64,000 nt of DNA. Source: Dicaeum eximium (taxonomy: Eukaryota; Chordata; Aves; Passeriformes; Dicaeidae). The notes under the pieces are model-generated. The model did not search any database. It had not been told where the DNA came from and saw only the letters and a list, made by a program, of their open reading frames with translations. Positions 35,760 to 47,100 of this stretch are shown here, piece after piece. A program made the position numbers and the translations under genes. Within the stretch, counting starts at the first letter, position 1, and each line of letters starts with the position of its first letter. The stretch covers positions 625,544 through 689,543 of the forward strand of contig VWZP01002396.1 in NCBI GenBank assembly GCA_013396995.1, in the 5' to 3' direction.

Positions 35760-38729
35760 AATCTTGCCTGTCAGTAAAGCTACAGCATCTCTGCACACGG
35801 CAATACCCTACAACAGCTGAATATATTGCATAAGAGCAAGAACCTTCTTAATGGATTTCTGCAGCAAGAGTGGAGAATGGGGGTGTTCCCAGCTCCATAT
35901 ATCCTAGTGAGAGGTAATGAACGGCACACCCATAGCATTTTGCTAATAACCTCAAATAGAGTGAAGAGTTCAGCTGGGAGGGGAGAATTTTTTTTTTCTG
36001 GTAAAAGTTTGATGAGCTTTCAGAATCAAATATTTCAGAGCTTGCTCATTGCTAATTAAGGGTTAGTATACTAAATTAGCAGTAAATTAACATTCATTTC
36101 TCTGCTAGTACACTAGAGCTGCAGGAAATTACCCAAATTATTCAGGTAGTGACATTCATCACTGGGTAGAATTACTGTAGCTTAAACAAGATTTAGTGCT
36201 ACTCTGTAGCTAATATTCACAGCTGCAGGAAAAGAGAGGCAGGCTCCCTCAACCACAGCAATTTTGACAGCAGAGGTGCCAGGATAGTGGAAAATGTTCA
36301 TCTGAGCTGTTGATTATTGAGACAAGAGAACAGGACAGGCCAGGCTTTGCTGAGAGATCACTACATTCTTGGGGTGCAAATGGTGAGGTGGCACCTGGCT
36401 GGTGACTGCAAGTGACCGAGTGCTGCTGTAAAATGAAAATATCACCCTAAAAATATCTTTGTGCAGTTGCTGGGGATAATTGATGCTGGTGCAGCATTAC
36501 TTCAAACCACTCATAAAGCTCCATCTGTAGCAGCAGCTCTATAGACATTTCATAATTATGTTTAATATTGCAATCCCCTATTTCTAGGGAGGATTTGAGG
36601 ATCTCGGCACATTTGTCTAAGTGATGAGTGTTTTATCTAGGGCTTAGGAGCTTTCCTTCCTCCCTGGGGAATAGCTGGCTCAAGAAGCTGCTGGCTGCCT
36701 TCAGAGCCCTCCCGAACCCCTTCTTAGGTCAAACACAACTCAACCATAGCAGGCTGAAGAAACCAGACAAGTTTTGATGGTCTAGGAAAGAGGCAGTGAG
36801 CATCTTGCTGGCACCACGTGCCCATAGCCAAGCAGACCCTTCCTGATGCATTCATCTCCAACCAAAGAGTACCCTGGGTATGCTGAAGCTGGGAACTTGC
36901 TGTGTTCCCAGCCCAGCTGGCTCCCAACCACTTTTGCATCATGAAGAATGTAAAACATGCACACCAGGGCTTTCCTAGGCACTCTGAGGTTTTGGGCAGG
37001 CAGCAGAAAAGTTGTGCAGGCAGGGAAAGTCCCCAGGAGGAGGACAAGGATGGCTTATGCCCCAGTGCAAGTCAGGCAGAGCGAGGGAAGCAGAGTCCCT
37101 CTGAGAGAAGAAATGTGGCAAAGGGGAAGATGGAGACTGAGAACAAAGCACTGCTGCTTTCTCATTCGTTAAAACTGTGTGTCAAGAACCAAACACCTAT
37201 AATACTTGAGAGAAACTCCTCAGGATCCCATTTCACCTGTGGCTATTAAGAACAGAGCCACTCTATAGAATGCATATGCCTGAACAGACACAGTTACACA
37301 GACAACAGGACATATCCCTTTTGATCACAAAGAAGTCCACGTGCTGTCTGAAGCCTTGTGCAGAATGGCAGCAGGGGTCTTCACACTCTATTTTTAAATT
37401 TTCCAGCACTCCTACTAGGGGAATGAGCTGATGCCCCCTGCAAATAAAGGCCCAATCCAAAGCAGGCATGCTTTTAAGCTCACGGATGGAGATTTCAGAT
37501 GCCACCACTATTAATTTTCACTCTTCTGGCTCTGTTCCTTGTCTGCTGCTGGCAATCACAGTGGGATCAAGAATGAGTCTCAAAACAGGAGGAAAAGACA
37601 GTTGTCTAGTTGTGCTTTTTACATTCTCTCACAAGCAGCCCAAAGCAGAGATGATAATGCATATCTTAATTAACTAAGGCCCTCCACGAACTGCCTGGGG
37701 CAGATTTTTATAGATACTGGCTTCTGGCTGGACAACTGGCAAGTAGACTTTTACTGCCTAGAAACAAAGGCATTGCAAAAAGCCAGTAAGTTAAATCAGT
37801 GTTCTATTAATTCATTTTTAAAGTCTCACAGGAACATTGTACTCTTTGTCCAAATATGTTCCAGAGCTTTAACAGCTGCACTGCCAGCATGGGAGGCAGA
37901 GCAACAGGATCTTTAGATGTCCGTGTGTGCAGGGACACAGCTCTCTTCTGTTTAAAATCCACCAGGTTTCATACAAAGCTGGTATTGGCCCATTTTTGTC
38001 AGCCAGCTTGCCCTTAAGATGAAGAATCACATCTCTCATCTGTGGGGCAGGGGGAGCCCCCCAGTAATTCCTTTCCCCTTTCCTTATCCTTTATGGCATA
38101 GGATCCCCACATATGTTCCCTAATGCTAAGCAGTGGCAGGAGGAACAAATCCACTGTCACCACTTTTCAGCCACTCCTGGGAGAGAATAATAGAATCTAT
38201 TTACTTGCTCCTTTGTGACCTGCAGTGGAGAATGAATTTTGCACAGTGCTCTCAGGAGGAGCAGCTGCTGCCTCCTCTCCCAAAGGGATGAACTTTGTTC
38301 TCCAGGCAATGCAGAGAGGATATCAAGGGAACTGAAGTCCCCTAGATCTTTTTTAGGGACAAGACTGTTTGTCTCATTAGCCATGGCCTCCTCTGAGTCC
38401 CTCAGAATTGGCTGCCTCACAAAGCCCTTCCTGCAGGACCTCGTTACAGAGAGCCTCAGTGGAAAACAGCACTTCCAAATGTGCCTGTTGAGGGTACATG
38501 GGATAAAATCTGAGACTACAGGAAGAACAGATGAACAGGGAAGCCCAGATGTGTCATTTGCTACTGAAGCTGCATTGTGAGGGGCAGGAAAGCCAGCAGC
38601 TCCCAGCACTGGGGGTGAGTGCACCCCGACATGGCCCCATGCACAGCCCCATCCTCAGGTGGAGCAGGAACCAGCTCACCCCAAATTTAGTCTCACTGTT
38701 CCCAGCAGCTCACAGAGCCCTTTTGTGGA
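35760..38729. other. Intergenic, no gene seen
   Basis: A 155-codon minus frame (38157-38624) and a 113-codon plus frame (38239-38580) cover the same bases, so at most one could be real and neither shows known motifs. 36000-36180 is AT-rich. Nothing else is identified. Confidence 0.5.
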
Positions 38730-38840
38730 CTGGAGGTTCACAATGCCCATTCTGGAGAGAACTGAGGTTTCTGCAGTGACTTCCCTAAGCTCACCCAGGA
38801 GGCCTGAGCAGAGCCAAGAACAGACTGCAGGACTCCTGCA
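38730..38840 (+). mobile_element. MIR-like (CORE-SINE) fragment
   Basis: Recognisable blocks occur in order: CCCATTCTGGAGAGAACTGAGG (shortened here: CCATT...AACTGAGG), GTGACTTCCCTAAGCTCACC, then GGCCTGAGCAGAGCCAAGAA. They correspond to the MIR core: CCATTTTACAGATGAGGAAA-type, then AACTTGCCCAAGGTCACAC-type, then GGCAGAGCCGGGATTCGAA-type. The divergence fits an amniote-ancestral copy. MIR-like elements are scarce in birds, so survival could reflect selection or luck. The strand follows the MIR sense orientation. Confidence 0.5.
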
Positions 38841-40129
38841 CGCCACGTTACCAGCTTTACATTAGGCTAAACTGTCCTACAAGCATAAAGTGCCTCAGAG
38901 CACAATTTTTGGGCACAGAGCTGGAACTGTACAGAGCAGAGCATCTGTGCCGGCGCTGTACCCCAGGCTCAGCCTGCTCTGACTCTGTCAATCCATCTGT
39001 ACCCTCCCCTTTTCCCAAAGGGCTCTCCCCAACCAAACACCGATGTACATTTGAAGGATTTCCATCCCACAGATATTTCATTTCTTTTTAACTTTCTACA
39101 TTTTCAAAAGAAAACACAAAAAAAGCAATTACTGTCTTGCAATGGCAAAGAACGTATGCTGTGACATTGGAAAACATGCAGGATGTGATTAACAAAAGCT
39201 GTAGAACTGGTCTGTTATGGGGAGGAAGTCACAGTGCCAATTTTTTAATGCTGTTTACCAAATCAAACAGGCATTCTGCAGCCCACCTGTTCCTACTGCC
39301 TCTGACTTCACGATAGCCATTTTCTGAAGCCAGAGAAATAATTACTGGACTAGTTTATTGATGGCAGCTGGTTTGGAGTGAAAAAGTCCAAAATGTGCAA
39401 TAATTAAAGACTGTAAGGGATGCAAGCTATTAAGAGGACAAAGAAAGCAAAATAAATCGATCCAGAATGGGCAAATGGACATTTCTATGGGAAGCCAAAA
39501 CTTCTCCTCAAAGCTGATGTACTCACAGTCAACTCACAGGGAAGTCCAAAAGGTGGAGTGGGGGGAAACCACAACAATCCAAATTTCTGCAGTTATTTTT
39601 TTTTTTTTTAATCCAGGAAATATTACCCAGTCCTTGTCACTAACACAGAATTCAAAGTGCTGGAGTCAAGCAATGGCCTAGAGACCAATATGTGCGAGCT
39701 GCTTCAAAAGGCCCTGTAAAACCCCATAAAGGAGAATTGTACAGCAGCATGCCTGAGGGATAAGCTGTGTGCAGCATAGAGCCCAAAGTGCAGAGGATGG
39801 AGCTGCATCCCACCCAACTGCAGATGACACTGCTAATCACACAAACAATGCCAGTCTGTCAGTCTCCATATCCCACCTTGTGGCAATGAGTCCCTCAGGC
39901 TAATTAAAACTTAGGTTAAGAGTGCTTCCTATCAAAGCTGTTCAATGCATTGACTTCAAATTTAATTTTACATCTCTCTTTCTTAGCCAAGAGAGGAAAA
40001 AGCCATGGTACTGGTGTTTTATTTATATCCATCACAGCCTGTCTCTCAGTGGCACTCCCCATGTATTGTTCTGCCTAAAATAAACAGACTTAACCTTTGC
40101 AGACTCTGCTGCATGCAAATCTTCCCTCT
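38841..40129. other. Intergenic, no gene seen
   Basis: A T-run lies at 39596-39609. No gene-like frame of interest is present. Sequence from about 39100 to 39480 is AT-rich and unremarkable. Confidence 0.5.
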
Positions 40130-40640
40130 AAAGTATTTTCTATGCTTCTGATTAGGTTTGCTGCCCTTCACTGAACCTCTTCTATTTCCTGCTCTATCAT
40201 TTTTTAATTAGGGTAACCAAACCAAGCATGCTTCTCAAGGTGAGGCCACATCACCATCTCTAGAACAACACTGTCATATTTTCAGTGGTGTCCTCCATTC
40301 AACCAATTAATGTCATGCCATTTTATATTTATGCTTTCCTGATCACTGCTCAGACCTCAGCAGATGTTTTCCATTGAGCTCATTGAGATATTTTTTTGTT
40401 TTGAAGCTCACCCCATTAGACAGTCAACTGTTCCATCCAATTAATAGTAAGTTCCTTTTACTCACATTGCATTTTATTATCAGTATTTCGATTAAGACAG
40501 CTTTGGTAAATTCAAAGGAAATTCTTAGTCACACTTAGATCTGATTAAATTTTGGAGCATCAAATTTCAGCAATTTGCTACTTACTTTTTCAGATTATCA
40601 TAAAATACTGAGTACAGGCTCAAGGGGTGCCTGCCATACA
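40130..40640 (-). mobile_element. Old CR1/L3-type LINE fragment (RT palm to thumb region)
   Basis: Read on the plus strand, blocks match the reverse complement of CR1-clade ORF2 in the correct order. CCCTTCACTGAACCTCTTCT at about 40168 corresponds to the ERVQRR-like region. CTTCTCAAGGTGAGGCCACA at about 40232 is the part usually reading ACAGTA-TTC-AGGTG. CAGCAGATGTTTTCCATTGA is at about 40358. Then ATCAAATTTCAGCAATTTGC and TTTTTCAGATTATCATAAAA, about 40559-40605, correspond to the FADDT box and the HxFINDLD-like segment. Identity is low, with many indels, so the copy is much older than the one at 41258. No frame survives. Confidence 0.65.
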
Positions 40641-41115
40641 AATGTCTATATATGTAATTACTGAAGCTCTCCGTAGAGACATGATTTTCAAAGAATGCAT
40701 GTATCATAAATAAAAACCTAATTTATTTTTAACGCATTTTCACATCTCAGACCTCGACTTTCTGTACCTGCACAAGTCTACAAAGAGGGAAGTAGTAAAG
40801 CGGCCTCTGTCACTTCCCAGGGTGCATTCACATGCACATCACCAAGCCAAACAAACCCTCCTCCTCTGGCTGCTGTAACACAGTTTTCAAGAAAGGTGAA
40901 CATGACAGTCTTCAAAGGGATTTAAACAAAAAAATGTCAGGAAAGGTTTCACCACCCCATGTACCACACACTTCTGTAGCCTGTGAAAAGAAATACCCGT
41001 CAGTGAAATTCAGACTGCATAAGGGTTTTGAATTCAGAATGTCTTTTTATAATGATATATTCATGCTTGTTACCATCCCTCAGAAACTTCCTACAGAGTG
41101 GATGTTTTTCTTTCC

Positions 41116-41141
41116 AAAAAAAAAAAAAAAAGAAAAAAAAA
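41116..41141 (+). repeat. A-rich tract
   Basis: A run of 16 A, a G and nine further A. It lies to the left of a minus-oriented CR1, but CR1 elements do not use a poly(A) tail, so the two are probably unrelated. Confidence 0.85.
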
Positions 41142-41257
41142 GATGCTGAATTACTTTAGAGGAATCAAGATGTTGAACATCTACAGGGGGCAGAAGAGAA
41201 GTAAAGGGAATCTTCAGCAGCTGCTCATCTAGATGGATGTCCCTTTCCAAGGATTTC

Positions 41258-41745
41258 ATCATAGAATGGTTTGGGTTGGAAGGCAGCTTAAAGATTACCT
41301 ACTTGCAAACCCCCTGCCATGGGCAGGGACCCCCTTCACCTATCCAGTCTGGTCTTGAACACTTCCAGGGATGGAACATCCAGAGTTTCCCTGAGCAACC
41401 TGTGCCAGTGCTGCACCACCCTCAGTAAGAACTTCTTTCTGACGTCTAATATAAACCTACTCTCAGTTTAAATGCATTTCCCCGTGTTCTACCCCCACAC
41501 ATCCTTGTAGCAAGTCCCCCTCCACTCCCTCATAGACCCTTTGGGTACCCAAAACCTTCTCTGGGCTGAGCAACCCCAGCTCTCTCAGCCTGCCTTTGTA
41601 GGAGAGGTACAGCCAAGAGGAATATTGAGCAGCAGTGATCTCAACACCAACCTCCAAGGAATTCCACTTGTCACTGGTCTCCACTTGGGTAACAAGCCAG
41701 TGACCAAAGCTGTGCAAGTAGATAGACAGCTCTCTTCCCAGCACA
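41258..41745 (-). mobile_element. CR1 LINE 3' portion with internal deletion
   Basis: The left edge (ATCATAGAATGGTTTGGGTT, GGAAGGCAGCTTAAAGAT, CCCCTGCCATGGGCAGGGAC) is the reverse complement of the avian CR1 3' UTR and terminus. Minus-strand translation near 41590-41550 gives SYKGRLRELGLLSPEK, the CR1 ORF2 C-terminal motif (usually SYEERLRELGLFSLEK). Immediately beyond, at 41621-41686, another minus frame reads KWRPVTSGIP...LLLNI, the reverse-transcriptase block that precedes the FADD catalytic box. These two blocks are normally separated by the catalytic palm and thumb. Here they abut at about 41612-41620, so several hundred bases are missing. The element is a dead, 5'-truncated copy. Confidence 0.88.
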
Positions 41746-43139
41746 GAAATATCCCCAAGTTCTTGGCAGCAGCCTCCTGCAGGAAGGCATCTTGCTGTTC
41801 AGACACCTGGAGAGCTCACCACAAATCACCAGTTAGTGCTGTGGCTGTTGGCAGTGGCTTCTGGGATATTATTAATTACAGGAATTTATTTTTAAAAATA
41901 TTTTCCCCAGCATATGACATACTAAGTTGTCACAAGTAACTTTCTTCTAATGAGAATTTCTGCATATTAGATAAGAGTCCATAAGCATAGCTGTGTGTTA
42001 TTTTAAAAAGCTGTGTTTCTGATGGGAAGGAAAAATCATCATTTTCCAGAGATCAGTTTTCTAGAAAGGAAAAATAGCAACCTCCTTTTTAGGACAAAAA
42101 CAATAGTTTCTACCTCAGCTAAAGAATCCCATCTGCTGCGGGCTCTGAGTCATTGGCTTATTAGGAAAATTGTCTGAAAGAAGCATAAATCTTATTTGCT
42201 CAGAAACCAAATCTGCACATAGACAAAAATTACAGTCTGCCACTTCCCTGTAAATTAGGCTCCTTCCCTGTCCTCAGTTCATTTCCATGGACAATGGGTA
42301 GCACCTGCTGCCAGTCAGATTCCTGCAGCACTTTCCCTTTATCCAGAAGGCTTTTGGCCAGTGCCAGCCCCCAAAGGCTGGAGCTTCCCTCCCCAGCAGG
42401 CAGCCCATCCACACACTGTAATCTCTGGCTTATGCTGCAATTCCTTTTTGGCCATATGCACAGACATCCTTTTTTCCTTTTCCTCTCTCTGCCTCTTTAT
42501 CTTCTAAACAAAACACACTGCCAGAGCCCCACGCACTTTGTGTCTTTTCATGGCTGTCCCCACTCAGCAGCTCAGTCCCTGCTTCCCTTTACACCAAGCC
42601 ATCCATTACCACTGGGATGATCAGCACTGCACACTTCTGGGGTCAGGTGTGAGACTGTAAGTTTGCTGGGGTTAATTTCAGAGCTGGTTTTTTGCTGGTA
42701 CTTAGACACACACTCTTAGTAAATCATCAGAGCTAATGGGGGAGGGAAAGGACGATGGAGGCACAATTTAGAGGTGATGTTTACAGCTCTTTTTTCTTTC
42801 CTCCATCCAAGCCTGTCATCTGGGGAGGCAGCACTTCCTGATCTCTACCAACACAAGATCAAAGCTTTCCAGGTCTGTCAGAACTCTGAGCCTGTCTCTA
42901 TCCCTATTTACACTTGTTTATTTTTATTATTGTTACCATTAATAGTAATTCATCTTGACAGCTCCTGAGCAGCCACATGGGTAAGGACCTTATCCCACTA
43001 AATGCTGTAAAAATGCAAACGAAAATGACAAAAGCTTACAGCTCTAAGGACAAGCTTGCAGCAGAGAAGCTGGTTAAATGCTGGCCTTCATTCAGGTTGA
43101 GTTGGTGCAGGCAGAGCCATGCTGCACAGCCCAGCTCAT
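41746..43139. other. Intergenic, no gene seen
   Basis: The right limit of the CR1 is uncertain and may reach about 41810. A stretch near 42660-42710 faintly resembles passerine LTR 5' sequence but is not convincing. Other frames have no features. Confidence 0.45.
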
Positions 43140-44130
43140 CACTGGAGTTTAGGGCCCCACTTCTGTTACATCGAGACAGATTAGGCACCCAGATGTCTTT
43201 GAAGTTCAGTCCCTGTGCACCTCGTTTTCACCAGCAGTCAAATTATTGGACTGTTGTGTCCCTCACGAGAACCTGCTCCAAGAACTTGACTGCTCCGTCC
43301 ATCGGTCACCCCATTCCCCCATAAGCAGCAAAGTGCTCAAGAACCTGAGGGGTCTGAGAGCTTGCTTCACTTGGCAGAGTAATTCCCAAGGTGTGAGATG
43401 CCAAAAGCACAAAATCATCACGTTCACAAGCAAAGAGTTTCGCTTCCAACCAGTTCTGTGATAAACAGCACCAAAGGAGATGCGTGTCAAGTGCAGTTGG
43501 AATTTTATGGTTGTTCCTTTAGCACCTCTTCGGATTTTGTTTCGTTTACTTCGGCAACAACAGCTGGGAGTAGTATTTCCTTCAAATTACAGAAAGATTT
43601 AGTGTTACCTTAATGTGATACAAGTGTAGCCTGAATTATATTTAGGAGGAAGTACAATGTGTGCTAATGAATAATAAAGACTGTCTACAGGGGTATTAGC
43701 CTGTCCCTGGCTGCTGCCTCAGCCAGTTCTCACCTTCTTGATGGTGCTAGCAAGTCACAATGGCTCTGCCACTCAACAGCCCCCTCCCAAGGGACCATAC
43801 TGGAAACATTCTCCATTTGCTAAGGTTTCAGCTGGAAAGAGGTCTCTATTTCCAAACATAAGAATTGAGCTCGAAAACAGAATTTCCTTTCTGCTAAACA
43901 CGCCCTGCAGGACTGCAAAGCCAACACCTGTAAACTGGGGTTGTCCAAATCCACCACTTGAAGACTGACAGGCACAGAAGGACTCTGGGAAGAGGCTCAG
44001 CCCCAGTTTCACTCCAAAAACTGGCAGAAAGTCCCAGATGCAGTCCTTATTTTGCCCTTCTCAGTCTGTCCGATACAAGCGGGCGTTTGGCAGGACATTA
44101 ATGTCTGGATCACTGCTATGGACGTGTGGC
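43140..44130. promoter_or_regulatory. CpG-retaining segment, candidate regulatory or hypomethylated DNA
   Basis: I count about 17 CpGs in roughly 1 kb of moderate GC content (for example TCGAGA, CTCGTT, CACGAG, CCGTCCATCGG, ACGTTC, TTCGCTT, TTCGGA, TTCGTTT, TTCGGC, GTCCGATAC, AGCGGGCG). That is roughly three times the density of a typical stretch such as 8-9 kb. It is not a classical island. Overlapping frames (42977-43324, 43246-43461, 43398-43613 on plus; 43263-43490 on minus) have no recognisable product. Retained CpGs can mark germline-hypomethylated enhancers or relaxed decay. The reason here is unknown. Confidence 0.25.
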
Positions 44131-47100
44131 TGGTGGGAAACAGAAGTTCAGCCCAGTCAACAGTAAACTGACAGCTGCAACCAAGAATAGCACCAATATG
44201 GTTCACTGACTGTCTGAATTACTTCAGGGTATCCTAGAAAATCCCTGCAATGTATCACAGCCACCAAAGGAACACACGATTTTATGCAAAGAACGTTTTT
44301 GAAAGATGCAACAAAAAACCCACTGATACAAATAGCTGAGAAAAAGCACTGCTAATGCATACTCCTTTCCTTCTGCATTATTTATCTTTCATAAAATACT
44401 ACATAAACACACTTGCTCCTACAGAGAGTCAAAAATAACATATTTGACTTATCTGTTTAAGAAATAGTGACATGTGTCAACCAAAACGTTCCAACACAGG
44501 ATTTTTCAGTTTCAACAACTGTCAGAGGGCTCCTCTATTGAAAATAATCAATGCCTTTGACAGATAAAGGGAGGTAATATTATGATTTATTTTGATACAA
44601 CTTGACAGCTTTTTTTGGACAGTATTTTTCACTGTCAGTCTATTGGATTTGAATTTTAGCTGGGGCCCATGAGAAATATGCTTTTGGTCTTTAGCACTGA
44701 ATCTCTGCAAATCAAAAGGGCAGTGGGAACACAGTAGTTACCTGCTTTTTATTTGCCATTATCAGTCTCCAGTTTTAATTATTCATTTTTAATACCCTTC
44801 CCAATTTTTATACTCATGAGATGTCATAATAAGGCACATTTAAACTATACTTTGCTGCTCCCTTGGCAAGAAAGGACATTTCACACAGCTAGACTTGGAA
44901 ATGGAGCTATTTCCTAATGTCACAGTGTTCGGACTGACAGCTCAGTTCCATCAAGAGCTCATCTGCTCTGCTCTTATGACTGCAGCAACTTAAAAGAAGT
45001 TATTAATATTGATTATGAAATATTCAAACACTTTCCCATGCAGGAGATTGTGGGGCTAAGGATCTCTCCATTAAAATTCTTTATGCAAAACACATCCTTG
45101 AATTAAAATAATTTTCTTTATAAAATTCAACAATGGATGGAGATCTGAATTCTTATAAAACAAAATTAAGGCATTTAAAAGAATCACTTAAATCACAAGC
45201 CAGTCCTTCACTGCTGCAAAGCTCCACCAAAAAGGTGAGAAGTTCTAGACTTACTGCTGGCAGACATTGCCCTGGGACAAAGAGAAGGCAGGTGCAGGGT
45301 GAAGAGGGAAAAGGGAAATTCCTCATTACACTGTATTTTGATAATAGCCTTTTGATAACTACCATTCTGAACAACTTCTCCCTCTGAGCAGTCAGGCACA
45401 GTCCACTTATTTTGACCCAAATTGTTTGTTCCTGGCTGCAATTTCCATGAACATTGTCACCATATAATTTATTTTGTCTTTGACATAAATATGTGACCTT
45501 GTAGGATTTAGTATCTAAATATTTATTTGTTCCCAAGCCTAAATTCTCAAGTGTGGTGTGTGAAAATTCCCTTTGGTATAACAATGCTCAGAGAGACAAG
45601 GCTGTGAGATGACTGAAGGTACAAAGGTGCAGGAAATAAAAGGACCTGTATTCCCAACTCATCATTCCATATACTGCTCAAGACAAGAATTGCATCCTGG
45701 CTTTTGATGTATTGTCGTTGTATATGTTGAGAGCTCAGTTATGTTTAAATGTAGTACTTCAGCTCCTTTGCTTAACAACACCTGCTAACTTGCTTGACAT
45801 CTCAAAGAGTTTCTTAAAATATTCTTAAACCTTTGGCATCCCTTCCTGCCCTGGGCTTCATGAATAAAACATTTATCCAGTCAGCAGCTTTAGCAAAGAG
45901 GAACAGCCAAGTTCCATCCATCAACGTCAGCAGCTGAATTACTGAGTGATTTCAGATCCTTTAATAACTCTGTTTCTTTATGACTGTGTTGGTAAACAAT
46001 CAAACAGTGCTGGCACCTGGCTTTCAGTGAACATTAACTTTTTTTGCATTATCAAATACTACTAATAGAGCTCATTGCTGTTTTTGTTATTTCAATTTAA
46101 AAAATGTCTGCAATGCTGTCCACCTTTGTGAGAATGCTCTGAGGTTTAGTCTTGATTTGTTACGAAGGTCATCAAAAGCTACTCACATTAAACCTGCTGG
46201 GACTTTGGAAAAAAAAAAGTGCAAGGATAAATAGAGCCTTTACTTCACATATAATGTGGTTCATTTATCATTGGGATCACCACATAGTAATACACTGCCC
46301 TTTTGTAAGGTTGTTAATAGAAACTAAGCATTTTGGGGTGAAAAACCAATGACATAAAGCTTCTGTTGTTGTGGAAGTCCAAGGAAGCTTGGAGGTCCAA
46401 GTACTACAGGGAAATTGCCTACAGATATTCAAAAAGGTTCCTGGTATGAGCCTCTGTGTGAAGGAGGGGGAATGGGGAGAAGAAAAATCAGACTTCTGAA
46501 TTGAAAACCTAGCCAGAATGTATATGAGCACATTTAGTTTGAATTAAATGGATATTCAGGATAAAAATGTTTTCCCAGGACTTTGCATTGGCAGAACAGG
46601 AGGATGATATTTTCCACACACTTGGATGCAAGCAATGGTTTAGCCTCTAACCAGGATATGCAAAGGGAAGCCCTGGTATTCAATCCTCTAACCTCTAACA
46701 AAGGAAAACTATTCTTAGGCATGCAGGAGTAACAGACTGAAGTCAAAAGGGTCATCTAAATAAGGATGAGTGGCCAGGGTAGAGCCCCTGGTCTGCCTCT
46801 ATTCACCAGGGATTTGTGCCTGGAATATAAACAGCAAATACCCACAGACACACTAATATGAGAATATCCTTGAGTATCTGATCCTGCAAAAAGGATCCTT
46901 CCCAGCTCTGGGACAGAAAAAATTACCAACATGGCATTTGCAGAGGATGAAAAGCATGTGGGGTACCAACCAGAGAAGAGCATGAGCCTCCCTAAGCCCA
47001 CCTAGGCTCTTACTCCTAAGACCTTTGGGCTCAGATGAAGGTGCCAGTGTAGGATCACTCTAGAAACAGTTCCAGGGGGTTCCAATGTTTTCTCTCCCCC

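Noticed and set aside
38157..38624. 155-codon minus and 113-codon plus frames over the same bases
   Set aside because: They are mutually antisense and show no motifs or context.
41116..41141. A-tract as a poly(A) tail of a retrotransposed copy
   Set aside because: No retrocopy or SINE body lies beside it, and the nearby CR1 ends in its own tail motif on the other strand.
42655..42710. Stretch resembling the start of a passerine LTR
   Set aside because: Similarity is limited to a few words with no TG...CA ends or polyadenylation signal.
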